Source of the DNA: Paludibacter sp.
GTDB lineage: Bacteria; Bacteroidota; Bacteroidia; Bacteroidales; Paludibacteraceae
NCBI GenBank assembly: GCA_031292575.1
Contig: JARLGX010000009.1
Coordinates: 62,001-126,000, forward strand
DNA: 64,000 bases
Direction: 5' to 3'
Shown: one piece after another, positions 8,451 to 16,770 of the stretch
Layout of the letters: every line of letters starts with the position of its first letter
Position numbering within the stretch: the stretch's first letter is position 1
The notes under the pieces: model-generated
What the model was told of the DNA's origin: nothing
Seen by the model: only the letters and a program-made list of their open reading frames with translations
Databases searched by the model: none
Made by a program: the position numbers and the translations under genes

Positions 8451-9539
8451 TTATTTTTTCTTTTTTAAAGCGTCAAGTTTTCTTTTAATTCCAACTTTAG
8501 GATTAATTTCAACAGCTTTCTCCCAATACTCAATTGTCTTTATTATATTGTCATTTGCATCATAATATTCTCCTATATAACGATATAGTCTGTCAAAACC
8601 GTACGAATATGAAGCATCTTGATCTAATAATGCATTTTCTAGAAGTGTTAGATATTCAGTGTCTTGAAACTTTGCTTCATCAGACTTTAATGAATAGAGC
8701 CCAAGTTTGTCTAAAATAGAACCCGTGACCATTATTTGCATTTCATATTCTTCTTTATTTGTTTGATTTCCATCAAAATCAATCTCAAAAATATAATTTC
8801 TATTGTTAATGAGTCCTATTCGTTTGGAGTTTGCATCAATTGTCACTTTGTTAAATGAGCTTGGTCGTTCAATTCTCTTAATTATTTTCTTAGATTCAAC
8901 ATCAATAATAAATAACTTGTTTCCTTCATCTGTCTCTGAATCGTATGTCTCAAACAATGCTATCTTACCGTCATTACTAATTCCACAAACTCCTAGATTT
9001 GCAAAGGTTTTCTTAGAAAACAATAATTCTCCATTGTTATTAAAAATCATGAATTTTCCAATAAGTTCATCTGAATTTAGCCAATCACAACAGACAACAA
9101 TTCCATTGTTACTTACTAAACAGTCATTAGGTCGCTGGATTCTTTTTTTGAATAAAATTTTCTTTCCGTTTATTAAAGCTAAAGTTCCATTTTTCCATTT
9201 ATCATTGTCATAATAACCATCACAATAAATAACACAATACTCTTTATTAATCGAATACTCTTCAGAACCATAAAAACCCGCAATATCTTCAATTGTTTTT
9301 TCTTTATTTTGTCGAATAGTTCCATCTTTTAATCTTTTTGCGAGTTCTTTCTCATTTATTTCGACTGAAAAGGTAACGCTATTTTTAGCAGTTTTACTCG
9401 ATATGTTTACTAATTCTTCATCTTGCTGATTTGATTTTTTATTCTTTTGATTACTTTCAATAAACGTAGATTTATTCTTTGTCTTAGACAAAAAATAAAT
9501 TGAAAGAACAATAATTGCAAAAACGAAGGCTGTTGTCAT
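8451..9539 (-). CDS. Membrane-anchored beta-propeller-like protein with C-terminal TPR-like helices
   Basis: This 362-residue protein has one N-terminal transmembrane helix (residues 2-18), then a polar linker rich in Lys, Asn and Ser. The central region of repeating short strands (about 95-275, with NGTLALINGKK, GKFMIFNNNGELLF and GNKLFIIDVESKKI) resembles WD40/YVTN-type blades. The last 60 residues (YRYIGEYYDANDNIIKTIEYW) look like a TPR helix pair. It would sit at the inner membrane with its bulk on one side. The start is 19 bases inside the AATTGCCCCTAAC boundary of element B, so the gene fills the cassette together with the following 196-residue gene. Function unknown. Confidence 0.7.
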   Translation of the reverse strand: MTTAFVFAIIVLSIYFLSKTKNKSTFIESNQKNKKSNQQDEELVNISSKTAKNSVTFSVEINEKELAKRLKDGTIRQNKEKTIEDIAGFYGSEEYSINKEYCVIYCDGYYDNDKWKNGTLALINGKKILFKKRIQRPNDCLVSNNGIVVCCDWLNSDELIGKFMIFNNNGELLFSKKTFANLGVCGISNDGKIALFETYDSETDEGNKLFIIDVESKKIIKRIERPSSFNKVTIDANSKRIGLINNRNYIFEIDFDGNQTNKEEYEMQIMVTGSILDKLGLYSLKSDEAKFQDTEYLTLLENALLDQDASYSYGFDRLYRYIGEYYDANDNIIKTIEYWEKAVEINPKVGIKRKLDALKKKK

Positions 9540-9557
9540 ATTTTTTTTGTTTTTTAT

Positions 9558-9690
9558 AATTGCCCCTAACGACCGAGGCTATGGGCATTTGGCGGTTTGC
9601 GGGAGCGTTCGCTGTCGTGAAACGACAAGGTGAATGCGGGAGCAAAACTGCCGGAATGCACGTCAGCCAGCCAATGAACAGAGCGTGTAG
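9558..9690. repeat. attC-like palindromic element B
   Basis: The element begins AATTGCCCCTAAC (9558-9570) and folds as GGCGGTTTGC (9591-9600) with GCAAAACTGCC (9642-9652). An inner perfect hairpin is TGTCGT-GAA-ACGACA. It shares two long identical blocks with element A. The right end (GAGCGTGTAG) looks like a worn GTTAGG. The 160 bases to element C hold no convincing gene, only two small hairpins (AGCAGAAAC/GTTTCTGCT at 9689-9710 and GTAGAAATTCTAC). Confidence 0.6.
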
Positions 9691-9850
9691 CAGAAACTGC
9701 TGTTTCTGCTCTTTTCTTATCTTTTTTCAGCAGTGTTCTTGTAGAAATTCTACTTCTCACAGCACTATTCGTTCTTTCTTTTGTCTTTTCCTTGTTGCGA
9801 CAACTTATTAAAACTGGTCGCTTTCTCCATAATAAAATTACTTCATCAAC

Positions 9851-9955
9851 TTAACGCTCGTTGAACTGTCTTTCCGTAGCGGGAATACGGTTCAACCGAC
9901 GCTTCCTTGTTGGGTCTTTCAGACCACAGGAAGCCTAAGTATTAGGTACAGTTAA
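9851..9955. repeat. attC-like palindromic element C
   Basis: Two stacked hairpins lie between TTAAC (9851) and TATTAGGTACAGTT (about 9940-9953). The first is GTTGAAC/GTTCAAC with inner CCGTA/TACGG; the second is GCTTCCT/AGGAAGC with inner GGTCT-TTC-AGACC. The sequence differs from elements A and B, but the ends have the same AAC...TTAGG geometry. The TAA stop of the ATPase gene lies inside the TTAGG end, as stop codons often do at the edge of integron cassettes. Confidence 0.5.
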
Positions 9956-11114
9956 TTTTTAGTTTTACAAAAGCTTTCATCATGGGATTTATAAATCTAT
10001 ATCTCGTGTTAACACCTTTTCCAATCTTTTTTAGGACATCGCCTCTCTCCGACAAACATAATTGATTAAGATTATATGATATATTACCTCCTTTTACTTT
10101 TTTACCAGTCATAGAATTGTATTTGTCTAATACTTGACTTACAGAAAAGCAGTCAAATTGATCCGACACAGACATTGCACAGGCGTGCAAGACAGATTTC
10201 CATTTGGAATTTCCATTTGTATCTGTAATTGCTTTTTGATAAGATGATCTTAATTGTTCATTTGAATTTTCTATACCAATTTTAATTGCGATTTGAAGAT
10301 AAGCTTGGTTAAATTCATTCTTTTCATTCGAAATGATTTCCTTTGCACCATATTTACAAAGTAAATGAACATAATGTGGAAAACCAGATGAAAACTCAAT
10401 TATGTTTTTTTTGACTTTTTCGCTTATCAAAATGTCTAATTTCGCAAGCCCATTTGTAATGATTTCTGAAGATTCCTCATCTGTCATTCGAGGCATCTTT
10501 ACTTGTTTTAGACAGCGCTCAAGTGACTGATGATTTCCAATTAAGTCTTCAACATTATCAGATATTCCAACTAATACAATAGTTACGTTGTCTGAGTTGT
10601 CTGAAAGAGATTTAATTAAATCTGCGAATGAGGCTCTTGTCTTTTTTGTTGTTATATTATCAAACTCATCAAAAATAAAGAGAAACTTTGTAGTATTGAA
10701 GTTTCTGATAAAATTCACAATGTCAGATGGTGCTACAGTGTCAATTCTGCTAAAATGCTGACCAAGGCTTACAATTGTTTCTTTCTGCTGAGGATTAAAA
10801 CCGATTCCTGTTGTAGTCGTTGAAAACTGAATGCTATTAAATGCTTGTAGCCATAATGATTTAAAGTTATCATCTCTTGTACAAGTTATCTTCGTTGGAA
10901 ATAAATTTGTATATAATGGAACCATAATGTTTGCCAACGATGTTTTTCCAACGCCTCTTTCTCCATATAGAATCGCATGTTGTCCTTCTTCATTTATAGC
11001 GTCCATTATTTTTGTCAGTTGAGATAGTCTACCAATAAAAAAGTCCTTTTGTTTAATTGGTGTTGTTGGTGAGAATACTTGATTCAGCAACAGTAGCTTT
11101 TCTTCTTTTGTCAT
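9942..11114 (-). CDS. AAA-type ATPase with C-terminal winged-helix-like region
   Basis: This 390-residue cytoplasmic ATPase resembles the Orc1/Cdc6-like and MalT-like AAA modules found in accessory loci. The Walker A motif is GERGVGKTS (near residues 51-59), the Walker B is FLFIFDEFDN (near 147) and a sensor-like LVGISDNV follows. The last 90 residues (VLDKYNSMTGKKVKGGNISYNLNQL) look like a DNA-binding winged helix. It could act in defence, replication control or signalling; the sequence alone does not decide. The gene exactly fills a cassette between GTTAGGTGCAATT upstream and ACTGTACCTAA downstream on its own strand, and its stop codon lies in the boundary. No partner gene shares the cassette. 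Confidence 0.75.
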   Translation of the reverse strand: MTKEEKLLLLNQVFSPTTPIKQKDFFIGRLSQLTKIMDAINEEGQHAILYGERGVGKTSLANIMVPLYTNLFPTKITCTRDDNFKSLWLQAFNSIQFSTTTTGIGFNPQQKETIVSLGQHFSRIDTVAPSDIVNFIRNFNTTKFLFIFDEFDNITTKKTRASFADLIKSLSDNSDNVTIVLVGISDNVEDLIGNHQSLERCLKQVKMPRMTDEESSEIITNGLAKLDILISEKVKKNIIEFSSGFPHYVHLLCKYGAKEIISNEKNEFNQAYLQIAIKIGIENSNEQLRSSYQKAITDTNGNSKWKSVLHACAMSVSDQFDCFSVSQVLDKYNSMTGKKVKGGNISYNLNQLCLSERGDVLKKIGKGVNTRYRFINPMMKAFVKLKINCT

Positions 11115-11142
11115 TTCTTTGATTTATAAGGTTGTTTTTTTT

Positions 11143-11155
11143 AATTGCACCTAAC
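11143..11155. repeat. attC-like half site D upstream of the ATPase
   Basis: AATTGCACCTAAC is the counterpart of AATTGCCCCTAAC in element B and lies 29 bases upstream of the ATPase start. No matching palindromic arm is clear beyond it, so the site looks truncated. Confidence 0.45.
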
Positions 11156-11829
11156 ATTAATATCGACTTATCAATTTTTCGTTCCCCAAAAGTACAAACT
11201 CTTTTTAACACCGCCAACAATATTTATGTTTATTTTTAAATAAATCAAAGAAACCTTTATGTATGCGGGTTTCGGTTAAAATACGGAAGTCTGAAAGTCT
11301 GCTTAGGAAGCGTGGAAAGTGGGAGAGAAACTGTCTGAATCAGAACCAACGGTCACTGGCCAGGAGAGTTATACACCGAATTAGAGAATTAATTGAATGT
11401 TGTTTATGCTGCAAATTACGACTCAATCATTTTCTCAACCTAATTTTATGCCGTAACACCTAAAGCGGTAAAATTAAGCATAGTTTGAACTTTGCTATGC
11501 AAAACCCCGATAAATGATACCTTGTACCTATTAAAAAAGAAAAAGTATCCGGTAGAATGGAAATTGTTCTCGTACAAAAAGACTTTGTTCCCGGGAGGAA
11601 AAGGAAGGATTAAAAAAATACGATATTTGTCAATTTAAGGACTGAGAACAATAGTCATTATATAAGTTAGGATATTTGTTATTAAAAAACAGTTAAACGC
11701 AAAGTACGCAAAGAAAAATGTACAAATTTTTGTATCATCAAATATCCGCAAAGTACGCAAAGTGAAAAACTTAAAAGTTTTTCTTGGCGACTTTGCGTTC
11801 AAAATAAATTATTCTTTCAAAATGCATAA
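11156..11829. other. Gene-poor spacer with short repeats
   Basis: No convincing gene was found. The sequence holds a GCATAG/CTATGC hairpin near 11478 and two direct copies of CGCAAAGTACGCAAAG (11698-11713 and 11747-11762). A nested hairpin follows, with CGCAAAG/CTTTGCG outside and GAAAAACTT/AAGTTTTTC inside, ending near 11797. A 66-codon plus-strand frame at 11263-11463 is rejected because it has low complexity and no neighbours or signals. Confidence 0.5.
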
Positions 11830-12141
11830 CTTAACCTGTAGTGCATTTGATAGATATTTTGAATAAAAAGATTGAAGATATTAAATTGCACACAGTTTGC
11901 CAACGAGTGACCTCGTCTGGTGAGCCGAAAAACAAGTGAAGTTGGCGTTAGAAACTGTCCTGTTTGAGCGACGAAGGAGCGAGTTTGGACGGTTTCAGCC
12001 AACTGAGCATAAGTTTTTCGAGTGAAGCGGACGCAGTCTTTTTTGCTTACTTTTTGTGTTAAGGCAAAAAGTAAGTCAGGGTTTGGGGCGGAAGCCCCGA
12101 CAAAATAAAATAACTATTTTATAAATGCACTACGGGTTAAC
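11830..12141. mobile_element. MITE-like element with terminal inverted repeats
   Basis: The left end TTAACCTGTAGTGCATTT (11831-11848) and the right end, whose complement is TTAACCCGTAGTGCATTT (12123-12140), differ at one position. The 312-base interior has no gene but several perfect foldbacks: AAACTGTCC/GGACGGTTT, CTTACTTTTTG/CAAAAAGTAAG and GGGGC-GGAA-GCCCC. Terminal inverted repeats around a non-coding, foldback-rich core are typical of miniature elements mobilised in trans. No clear target-site duplication is visible. Confidence 0.45.
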
Positions 12142-12286
12142 TTATATAAACTCTATTATAATGTTATATTCTTCCTATTAATAGCCGTTTCATCAATCCA
12201 CTCGGCTATTTGATAAGCTTTTATCTTCAACAGAATGCGATGCTTTTCTATTTGTTTCAGATATCGGGTTCCAATTTTGGAATATT

Positions 12287-14758
12287 CTAATTATCTCTTT
12301 CTTTTGTCATTACAAAAGCAGCATGCACTGGTGGCGGACATGTTGTTGAAGTTCCGCGACAAGCCATCCAGAGAATTTCATTAAAATCCTTTTCGTTTAC
12401 AAGATCTTCTTTGCTAAAATTGAACGATTCACTTTTTCTTTGCCATTCGCTCTGCAATACATTTTTCTCAAAAAGATCGGTTTGTGCCGGTAGTGATTTA
12501 AACGAAGGATGGTTAGCCGTAGTATCAAAGCAACGCCACAAAGGTTCTGCTGCTGCATCATACTGGCTCATAGGCGGCAATCCAAGAATCAATTCAATGG
12601 TTCTAAGAACAGAACTGGTGGAATAAAGTGTGTGATCAACAAAGGAATTTTTTACAAATCCTCCAGCAACATAAGTTGTGCTGCGATGTGCATCCACGTG
12701 GTCAGGCCCGTTTTGAGAATCATCTTCAACAATAAAAACGGCTGACTCGTTCCAAATAGGACTTTTACTCAAGTATTCCACAAATAATCCCACAGCCAGA
12801 TCATTATCTGCAACGGCAGCAAACGGTGTAGGACGTCCCAGTTTCAGTCCTTCAGTATGGTCATTAATAAATCGAAGGGTGTTTAATTGTGGTAACTGAT
12901 GATTTAATAGTAATGAATCAAAATCCTGTTTCCATTGTCTGAAGCGTGTAGTGTCCATTACGGTCTGATCCCAACCTGTAAAGTATTTACATAAATGATT
13001 CTTCAAAACAGGTATATTTGGCTTGTAATTATCAGCAAATTCGCCATAAGTACGGTAAGAAACACCATATCTTTTGCAATAATCCCAGATAAAACCATTT
13101 TTATTATTAGCAATATCCCGGTTTCCTTCTGCATCATATTTTCCTCCCCGATTTCCGTAATAAGTTGGCCATGTTTTTTCGAGATAATCGGTAGCATAAG
13201 CTCCCAAACTCCAGTTATGCCCATCGGCACTGACTTCTGCATCGTTGTAGAAATTATCCAGTAAAACAAATTGCTCAGCTAAAGCATGTTGATTGGGAGT
13301 GTATTTCCTGCCAAAGAGCACAAGCGTAGTATCACCATTTCCCTGCGATAAATCGCCTAAAACCTGATCGTATGTACGGTTTTCTTTGACTATGTAAAAT
13401 ACATAATGAATGGGGGATGCATCGCCAACATGCATTGGAATCGGATTGCCTTTCATTCCGTCAGCAGTAGTTTCATCCTCTTTTTTGAAAGCTGTGTTTT
13501 CATATACCTGTTTTGAAAACTTAGCAAGTTTTTCGTTGTCCGGTATTGGAATTATGCTTAAAGTTCCTTTAAACAATCCTGCAATATATTGATAATCGTC
13601 CTCATTATCGTCAGACCCTTTTTGATATTCCACGTTATGATGTTTCTTCACCGGATTTGGTCCTTGTGGATTTGGTAATGATGAAAGCCCTTTTCCGTTT
13701 GATACCAAAATATCTTTTCCTGCAGTTCGCACACAAGTTGGGTACCAACCCGTGGGAATAAAACCTAAACTGCTACTTTTACCGGGTTCTGACACATCAA
13801 ATACTGCCAAACAATTGTTATCTGCATTTGCTACGTAAAGGGTACGGTTATCCGGACTCAATGCCACACTGTTAGTGGTTGATCCAACTAATGTGGTGGG
13901 AAAGAGAGCTGCATTGAGCGTCTCAACAACTTTCTTTGTTGTCAGATTAACCACAGAAACAGAATTGTCTTCGGAATTAGAAACATAAAGTGTTTTAGCC
14001 TTTTTATCAATTACCATATCGTTCGGATGATTGCCAACAGGAATTGAACCTGCAACATCCAACGTAGCAGTATTTATAAGCACAATTTTGTTACAACCCC
14101 AGCAACTGCAATACAACATTTTTTTATCGGGAGCCAACACGCAGGTATATCCTTCAGCACCTAATGGAAGTTGTTTAATTATTTTTTTTGTTTTAAGATC
14201 CACAATGTACACCGAATTATTTTCTTTTGTAACCGTATAAAGCCGGTTTGCAGATTCATCAACTGCAATTCCGGCTATAGAGATATTTTCTTTTGGTATA
14301 CCCAGCTTTATGGTGTCTTTACAACTGAGTTTATTGTTTTGAATAATAAAATGCACAATAAAATTATCATTTCCTCCCGAAGCATACAGGCTTTTACCGG
14401 AATCGCCAAAAGTTAGTCCCAACCAGGATTTCCCAATAATATACGTATCAAGGGTTTTCTGTTGTGTTAAACTTATGAGTTGAATGGATTGAATACTTTC
14501 ACCGTTATTGGTGATGGCAGCCAGTTTCAAATCGGGAGAGATGGCAATATTAAGAGGTAAATCACCCAATGTAATTTGCTTTCCGGTTGGAGTCAAACTC
14601 CAGCCATTGGGCAAGTTAACTTTCCCAGCGGTATTATTGTTTAACTGTGCCTGCAAATTAATTGTACTAACAACAAATGCCAAAACAAGCCACGTTGAAC
14701 AAATTATGTTTCTTTGTCCAATTCTGATTAAATTTTGAAGAATAAGTTTCATAAACAT
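12287..14758 (-). CDS. YVTN beta-propeller fused to an alkaline-phosphatase-superfamily phosphoesterase
   Basis: This is a two-domain secreted protein of about 823 residues from the start at 14758. The open frame extends to 14881, but the ATG pair at 14758/14752 places a signal peptide (hydrophobic segment ending NLQAQ) at the N-terminus. The first half is a seven-bladed YVTN/NHL-type propeller (LYVSNSEDNSVSVVNL and similar). The second half is a phosphoesterase domain (ENRTYDQVLGDL, NHNWS-like ADGHNWSL, VEDDSQNGPDHVDAHR) that carries the metal-binding Asp/His set of the acid phosphatase/phospholipase C family. It probably cleaves phosphate esters in the periplasm or at the surface. It fits the phosphorus theme of the region at 24-44 kb but lies outside that cluster. 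Confidence 0.85.
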   Translation of the reverse strand: MFMKLILQNLIRIGQRNIICSTWLVLAFVVSTINLQAQLNNNTAGKVNLPNGWSLTPTGKQITLGDLPLNIAISPDLKLAAITNNGESIQSIQLISLTQQKTLDTYIIGKSWLGLTFGDSGKSLYASGGNDNFIVHFIIQNNKLSCKDTIKLGIPKENISIAGIAVDESANRLYTVTKENNSVYIVDLKTKKIIKQLPLGAEGYTCVLAPDKKMLYCSCWGCNKIVLINTATLDVAGSIPVGNHPNDMVIDKKAKTLYVSNSEDNSVSVVNLTTKKVVETLNAALFPTTLVGSTTNSVALSPDNRTLYVANADNNCLAVFDVSEPGKSSSLGFIPTGWYPTCVRTAGKDILVSNGKGLSSLPNPQGPNPVKKHHNVEYQKGSDDNEDDYQYIAGLFKGTLSIIPIPDNEKLAKFSKQVYENTAFKKEDETTADGMKGNPIPMHVGDASPIHYVFYIVKENRTYDQVLGDLSQGNGDTTLVLFGRKYTPNQHALAEQFVLLDNFYNDAEVSADGHNWSLGAYATDYLEKTWPTYYGNRGGKYDAEGNRDIANNKNGFIWDYCKRYGVSYRTYGEFADNYKPNIPVLKNHLCKYFTGWDQTVMDTTRFRQWKQDFDSLLLNHQLPQLNTLRFINDHTEGLKLGRPTPFAAVADNDLAVGLFVEYLSKSPIWNESAVFIVEDDSQNGPDHVDAHRSTTYVAGGFVKNSFVDHTLYSTSSVLRTIELILGLPPMSQYDAAAEPLWRCFDTTANHPSFKSLPAQTDLFEKNVLQSEWQRKSESFNFSKEDLVNEKDFNEILWMACRGTSTTCPPPVHAAFVMTKERDN

Positions 14759-14844
14759 TGGGGGATTAGAAAAACCATTAAACACTCGTGGCAAACGATG
14801 GGTTAAGATGTAGATATTAGAGATTATATAAGTTAGTTTTTTAT

Positions 14845-14956
14845 TGACCCCCAAACCCCCAAATGGGGGCTTTAAGACCAAGTATGTAAAATTCTCTTTA
14901 ATGATATTCTTTTCTTAGAACCACTCTTGAGCCCCCATTTGGGGGTTTGGGGGTCA
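14845..14956. repeat. 27-bp perfect inverted repeat of the CCCCCAAA family
   Basis: TGACCCCCAAACCCCCAAAT with GGGGGCT (14845-14871) recurs exactly in reverse complement at 14930-14956, with 58 bases between. Related but weaker pairs flank sites near 41.7 kb and 55.4 kb. It lies upstream of the propeller/phosphoesterase gene. The rest of the gap 14759-15154 is AT-rich and shows only this foldback and the start of the 142-bp repeat. Confidence 0.7.
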
Positions 14957-15075
14957 TAACAGAAAAAATTTCAGAAAAAAAACGTCTACTATCTTGGAAT
15001 TCGAAATTATAAGGATTGTAACTTATATAATGCCTATTATTGAAAATATTTCATTCTATTAATCTGATTTTAATC

Positions 15076-15217
15076 TCGCAAATATACTTTTATTTCACCG
15101 ATATTCAAACAAACAGGGTATTTATTCCATCTGTTTGTTTTCTATTATTTAGCTCTATTTCAGCAGTATTAAAATTTGAAGGCAAGTATCCTCCCGAATA
15201 AGGAGAATGAGGTAAGT
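15076..15217. repeat. 142-bp direct repeat, copy 1
   Basis: This copy matches 21322-21463 at all but four positions and in the same orientation. It contains the promoter and inverted repeat described separately and the last part of the small frame at 15155-15274. The two copies bound a block of about 6.1 kb that holds the complete redox operon. Confidence 0.9.
15078..15140 (-). promoter_or_regulatory. Promoter plus inverted-repeat operator in repeat copy 1
   Basis: On the minus strand a TTTG box (15106-15109) and TATATTTGC (15078-15086) are separated by 19 bases. The inverted repeat AAACAAACAG (15107-15116) with CTGTTTGTTT (15131-15140) and a 14-base spacer overlaps the -33 box. Transcription would run toward the propeller/phosphoesterase gene over 300 bases away. 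Confidence 0.7.
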
Positions 15218-15274
15218 AACCAAAGCAATTACACAAACCAAAACTGCAACTATAACAATCCATCGGGTTTCCAT
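15155..15274 (-). CDS. Small membrane peptide running into repeat copy 1
   Basis: This 39-codon frame begins METRWIVIVAVLVCVIAL, one clear transmembrane helix, five bases after the stop of the FAD-oxidoreductase gene, so translational coupling is plausible. The second half (from TYLILLIRED) lies inside the 142-bp repeat and is also open in copy 2, where it lacks a start. Many Bacteroidota encode small proteins with such an N-terminal helix and a longer charged tail. This one may be truncated by the rearrangement that created the repeat. Confidence 0.4.
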   Translation of the reverse strand: METRWIVIVAVLVCVIALVTYLILLIREDTCLQILILLK

Positions 15275-15278
15275 CACA

Positions 15279-16763
15279 TTAAATTATTTTAAACTGTTGT
15301 TTTTCATTTTTACAAATCAGCTGAACAGCCCATTTGCCGGTTTGAGCGGATGGTGGGAGTCCTCCGCCTGGAAACAACCATTGTCCGGCCATATAAAAGT
15401 TTTGAAGTCCGGGTAGTTTCATTTTCAGAGATTTCATCATGTTGTCTTTCGAAGGCATAAAACCTTCATAAGCACCATCCTTTACTCCCGTGTAACGGAC
15501 ATCGGTTTTTGGGGTTGCCACATCAATTACCTCTATGAACTCTGAAATACCGGGATATTCTTTCTCTAGATAAGCCGTGGCATCTTTCTGAATTTGCAAT
15601 TTTTCGGCTTTATATTCTTTCACGTCCATATTTTCCCACAATTTCCATGGACTGTCAAACCTCAATACTATAGTTGTTTTTCCTTCGGGTGCCATCGTGG
15701 AGTCATAAGCATAATTCATGATTGAATATCCATTTTCTAATTTCGTTTTACCAATCAGTTTCTCTTTGGAGATATTAATAAGAATCGGAGAGTCGGACGG
15801 TATAGCTTTGTTTACCCCGAAAGAGACCTGCACAATAGGTGTAAATAGTTCCCAATTTTTATAAGCAAAATCAATTTCTTTTGAAATGTACTTTGCATCC
15901 AACATATTGTATATTGTTGAATACCCATCGGCAGCACTTATTACGTAATCTGCCTGAATAATTGTACCATCACTCAGCATTACTCCTTTTGCAACATTAT
16001 TTTCAACAATCACTTTATCCACTTTCTTGATATACAATAATTTTCCGCCCAGTTTCCATAGTTTCTCCACCATTCGTTGTGCCAACGGATAAGAACCGCC
16101 TTTAATGTATCCGGCGTTTTTCTGATTAAACCATCCAAGCATAAAAATAAACGCCAATGCTGAAAAGTCCTTGTTACCATACAAGGAAAAGAAAACCGAT
16201 TTAATTCGTTCGCTTTTAAAATTTAATTTATCAAAATACTCCTTGCAAGTCAGCCTTCCAAATTTCCGAATCACATTAAATACAGGAAGCATTTGTGGTA
16301 TGATTTTTATATAATCGAATGGACTACGCAATTCGGGTGCCAATGCAAATGGTTCCAACAAGGCACTTTTTCTCATATCATTACACATCTTCTGGATTGA
16401 GGCTTTGTCTTCGGGAGCTAATTCAATCAGAGACTTCTCCCAACGGTCGATATTGGAATAGATGATAAATTCATTCCCTTCATCATCTAAAATCCGCGAA
16501 TGGATTTCATGGTCGATTATCTCGGTTTCGTTATTGATTACGTTCGTTTCTTTCCATATGTCGTGAAAAGCTCCTTTTGAAGTTCCAACCAACCAATGCA
16601 AACAGTAATCAAAACGATAACCCTTGCGGTCCCAGGCAGTACATTGACCTCCTGCCACAGCACTCATCTCAATTACTTCCGTATCAAAACCATTCATCGT
16701 AGCATAAATGCCTGCTGACAATCCGGCAATACCGCCACCTATAATTACTACTTTTTTACTCAT
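15279..16763 (-). CDS. FAD-dependent oxidoreductase of the phytoene-desaturase/retinol-saturase type
   Basis: This 494-residue flavoenzyme begins with the dinucleotide-binding motif GGGIAGLSAGIYA followed by the acidic end of the second strand (EVIE) and the GGQCTAWDRKGY segment. The C-terminal FAD motif is FYMAGQWLFPGGGLPPSA. This is the layout of the CrtI/retinol saturase family, which reduces, desaturates or isomerises polyene-like lipids. The substrate here is unknown; no carotenoid genes are nearby. It is the seventh gene of the minus-strand operon, eight bases after the flavodoxin-like gene, which might supply electrons. Confidence 0.85.
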   Translation of the reverse strand: MSKKVVIIGGGIAGLSAGIYATMNGFDTEVIEMSAVAGGQCTAWDRKGYRFDYCLHWLVGTSKGAFHDIWKETNVINNETEIIDHEIHSRILDDEGNEFIIYSNIDRWEKSLIELAPEDKASIQKMCNDMRKSALLEPFALAPELRSPFDYIKIIPQMLPVFNVIRKFGRLTCKEYFDKLNFKSERIKSVFFSLYGNKDFSALAFIFMLGWFNQKNAGYIKGGSYPLAQRMVEKLWKLGGKLLYIKKVDKVIVENNVAKGVMLSDGTIIQADYVISAADGYSTIYNMLDAKYISKEIDFAYKNWELFTPIVQVSFGVNKAIPSDSPILINISKEKLIGKTKLENGYSIMNYAYDSTMAPEGKTTIVLRFDSPWKLWENMDVKEYKAEKLQIQKDATAYLEKEYPGISEFIEVIDVATPKTDVRYTGVKDGAYEGFMPSKDNMMKSLKMKLPGLQNFYMAGQWLFPGGGLPPSAQTGKWAVQLICKNEKQQFKII

Positions 16764-16770
16764 GTTTATT

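Noticed and set aside
9566-9760. 64-codon minus-strand frame over attC-like element B
   Set aside because: It crosses the palindrome and is best explained by it.
11263-11463. 66-codon plus-strand frame in the spacer
   Set aside because: It has arginine-rich random composition, no ribosome site and no similarity I recognise.
11698-11797. CRISPR-like array from CGCAAAGTACGCAAAG repeats
   Set aside because: There are only two copies and no regular spacers.
12287-14881. Longer start of the propeller/phosphoesterase gene at 14881
   Set aside because: The extra 41 residues would be encoded by the inverted repeat and would bury the signal peptide.
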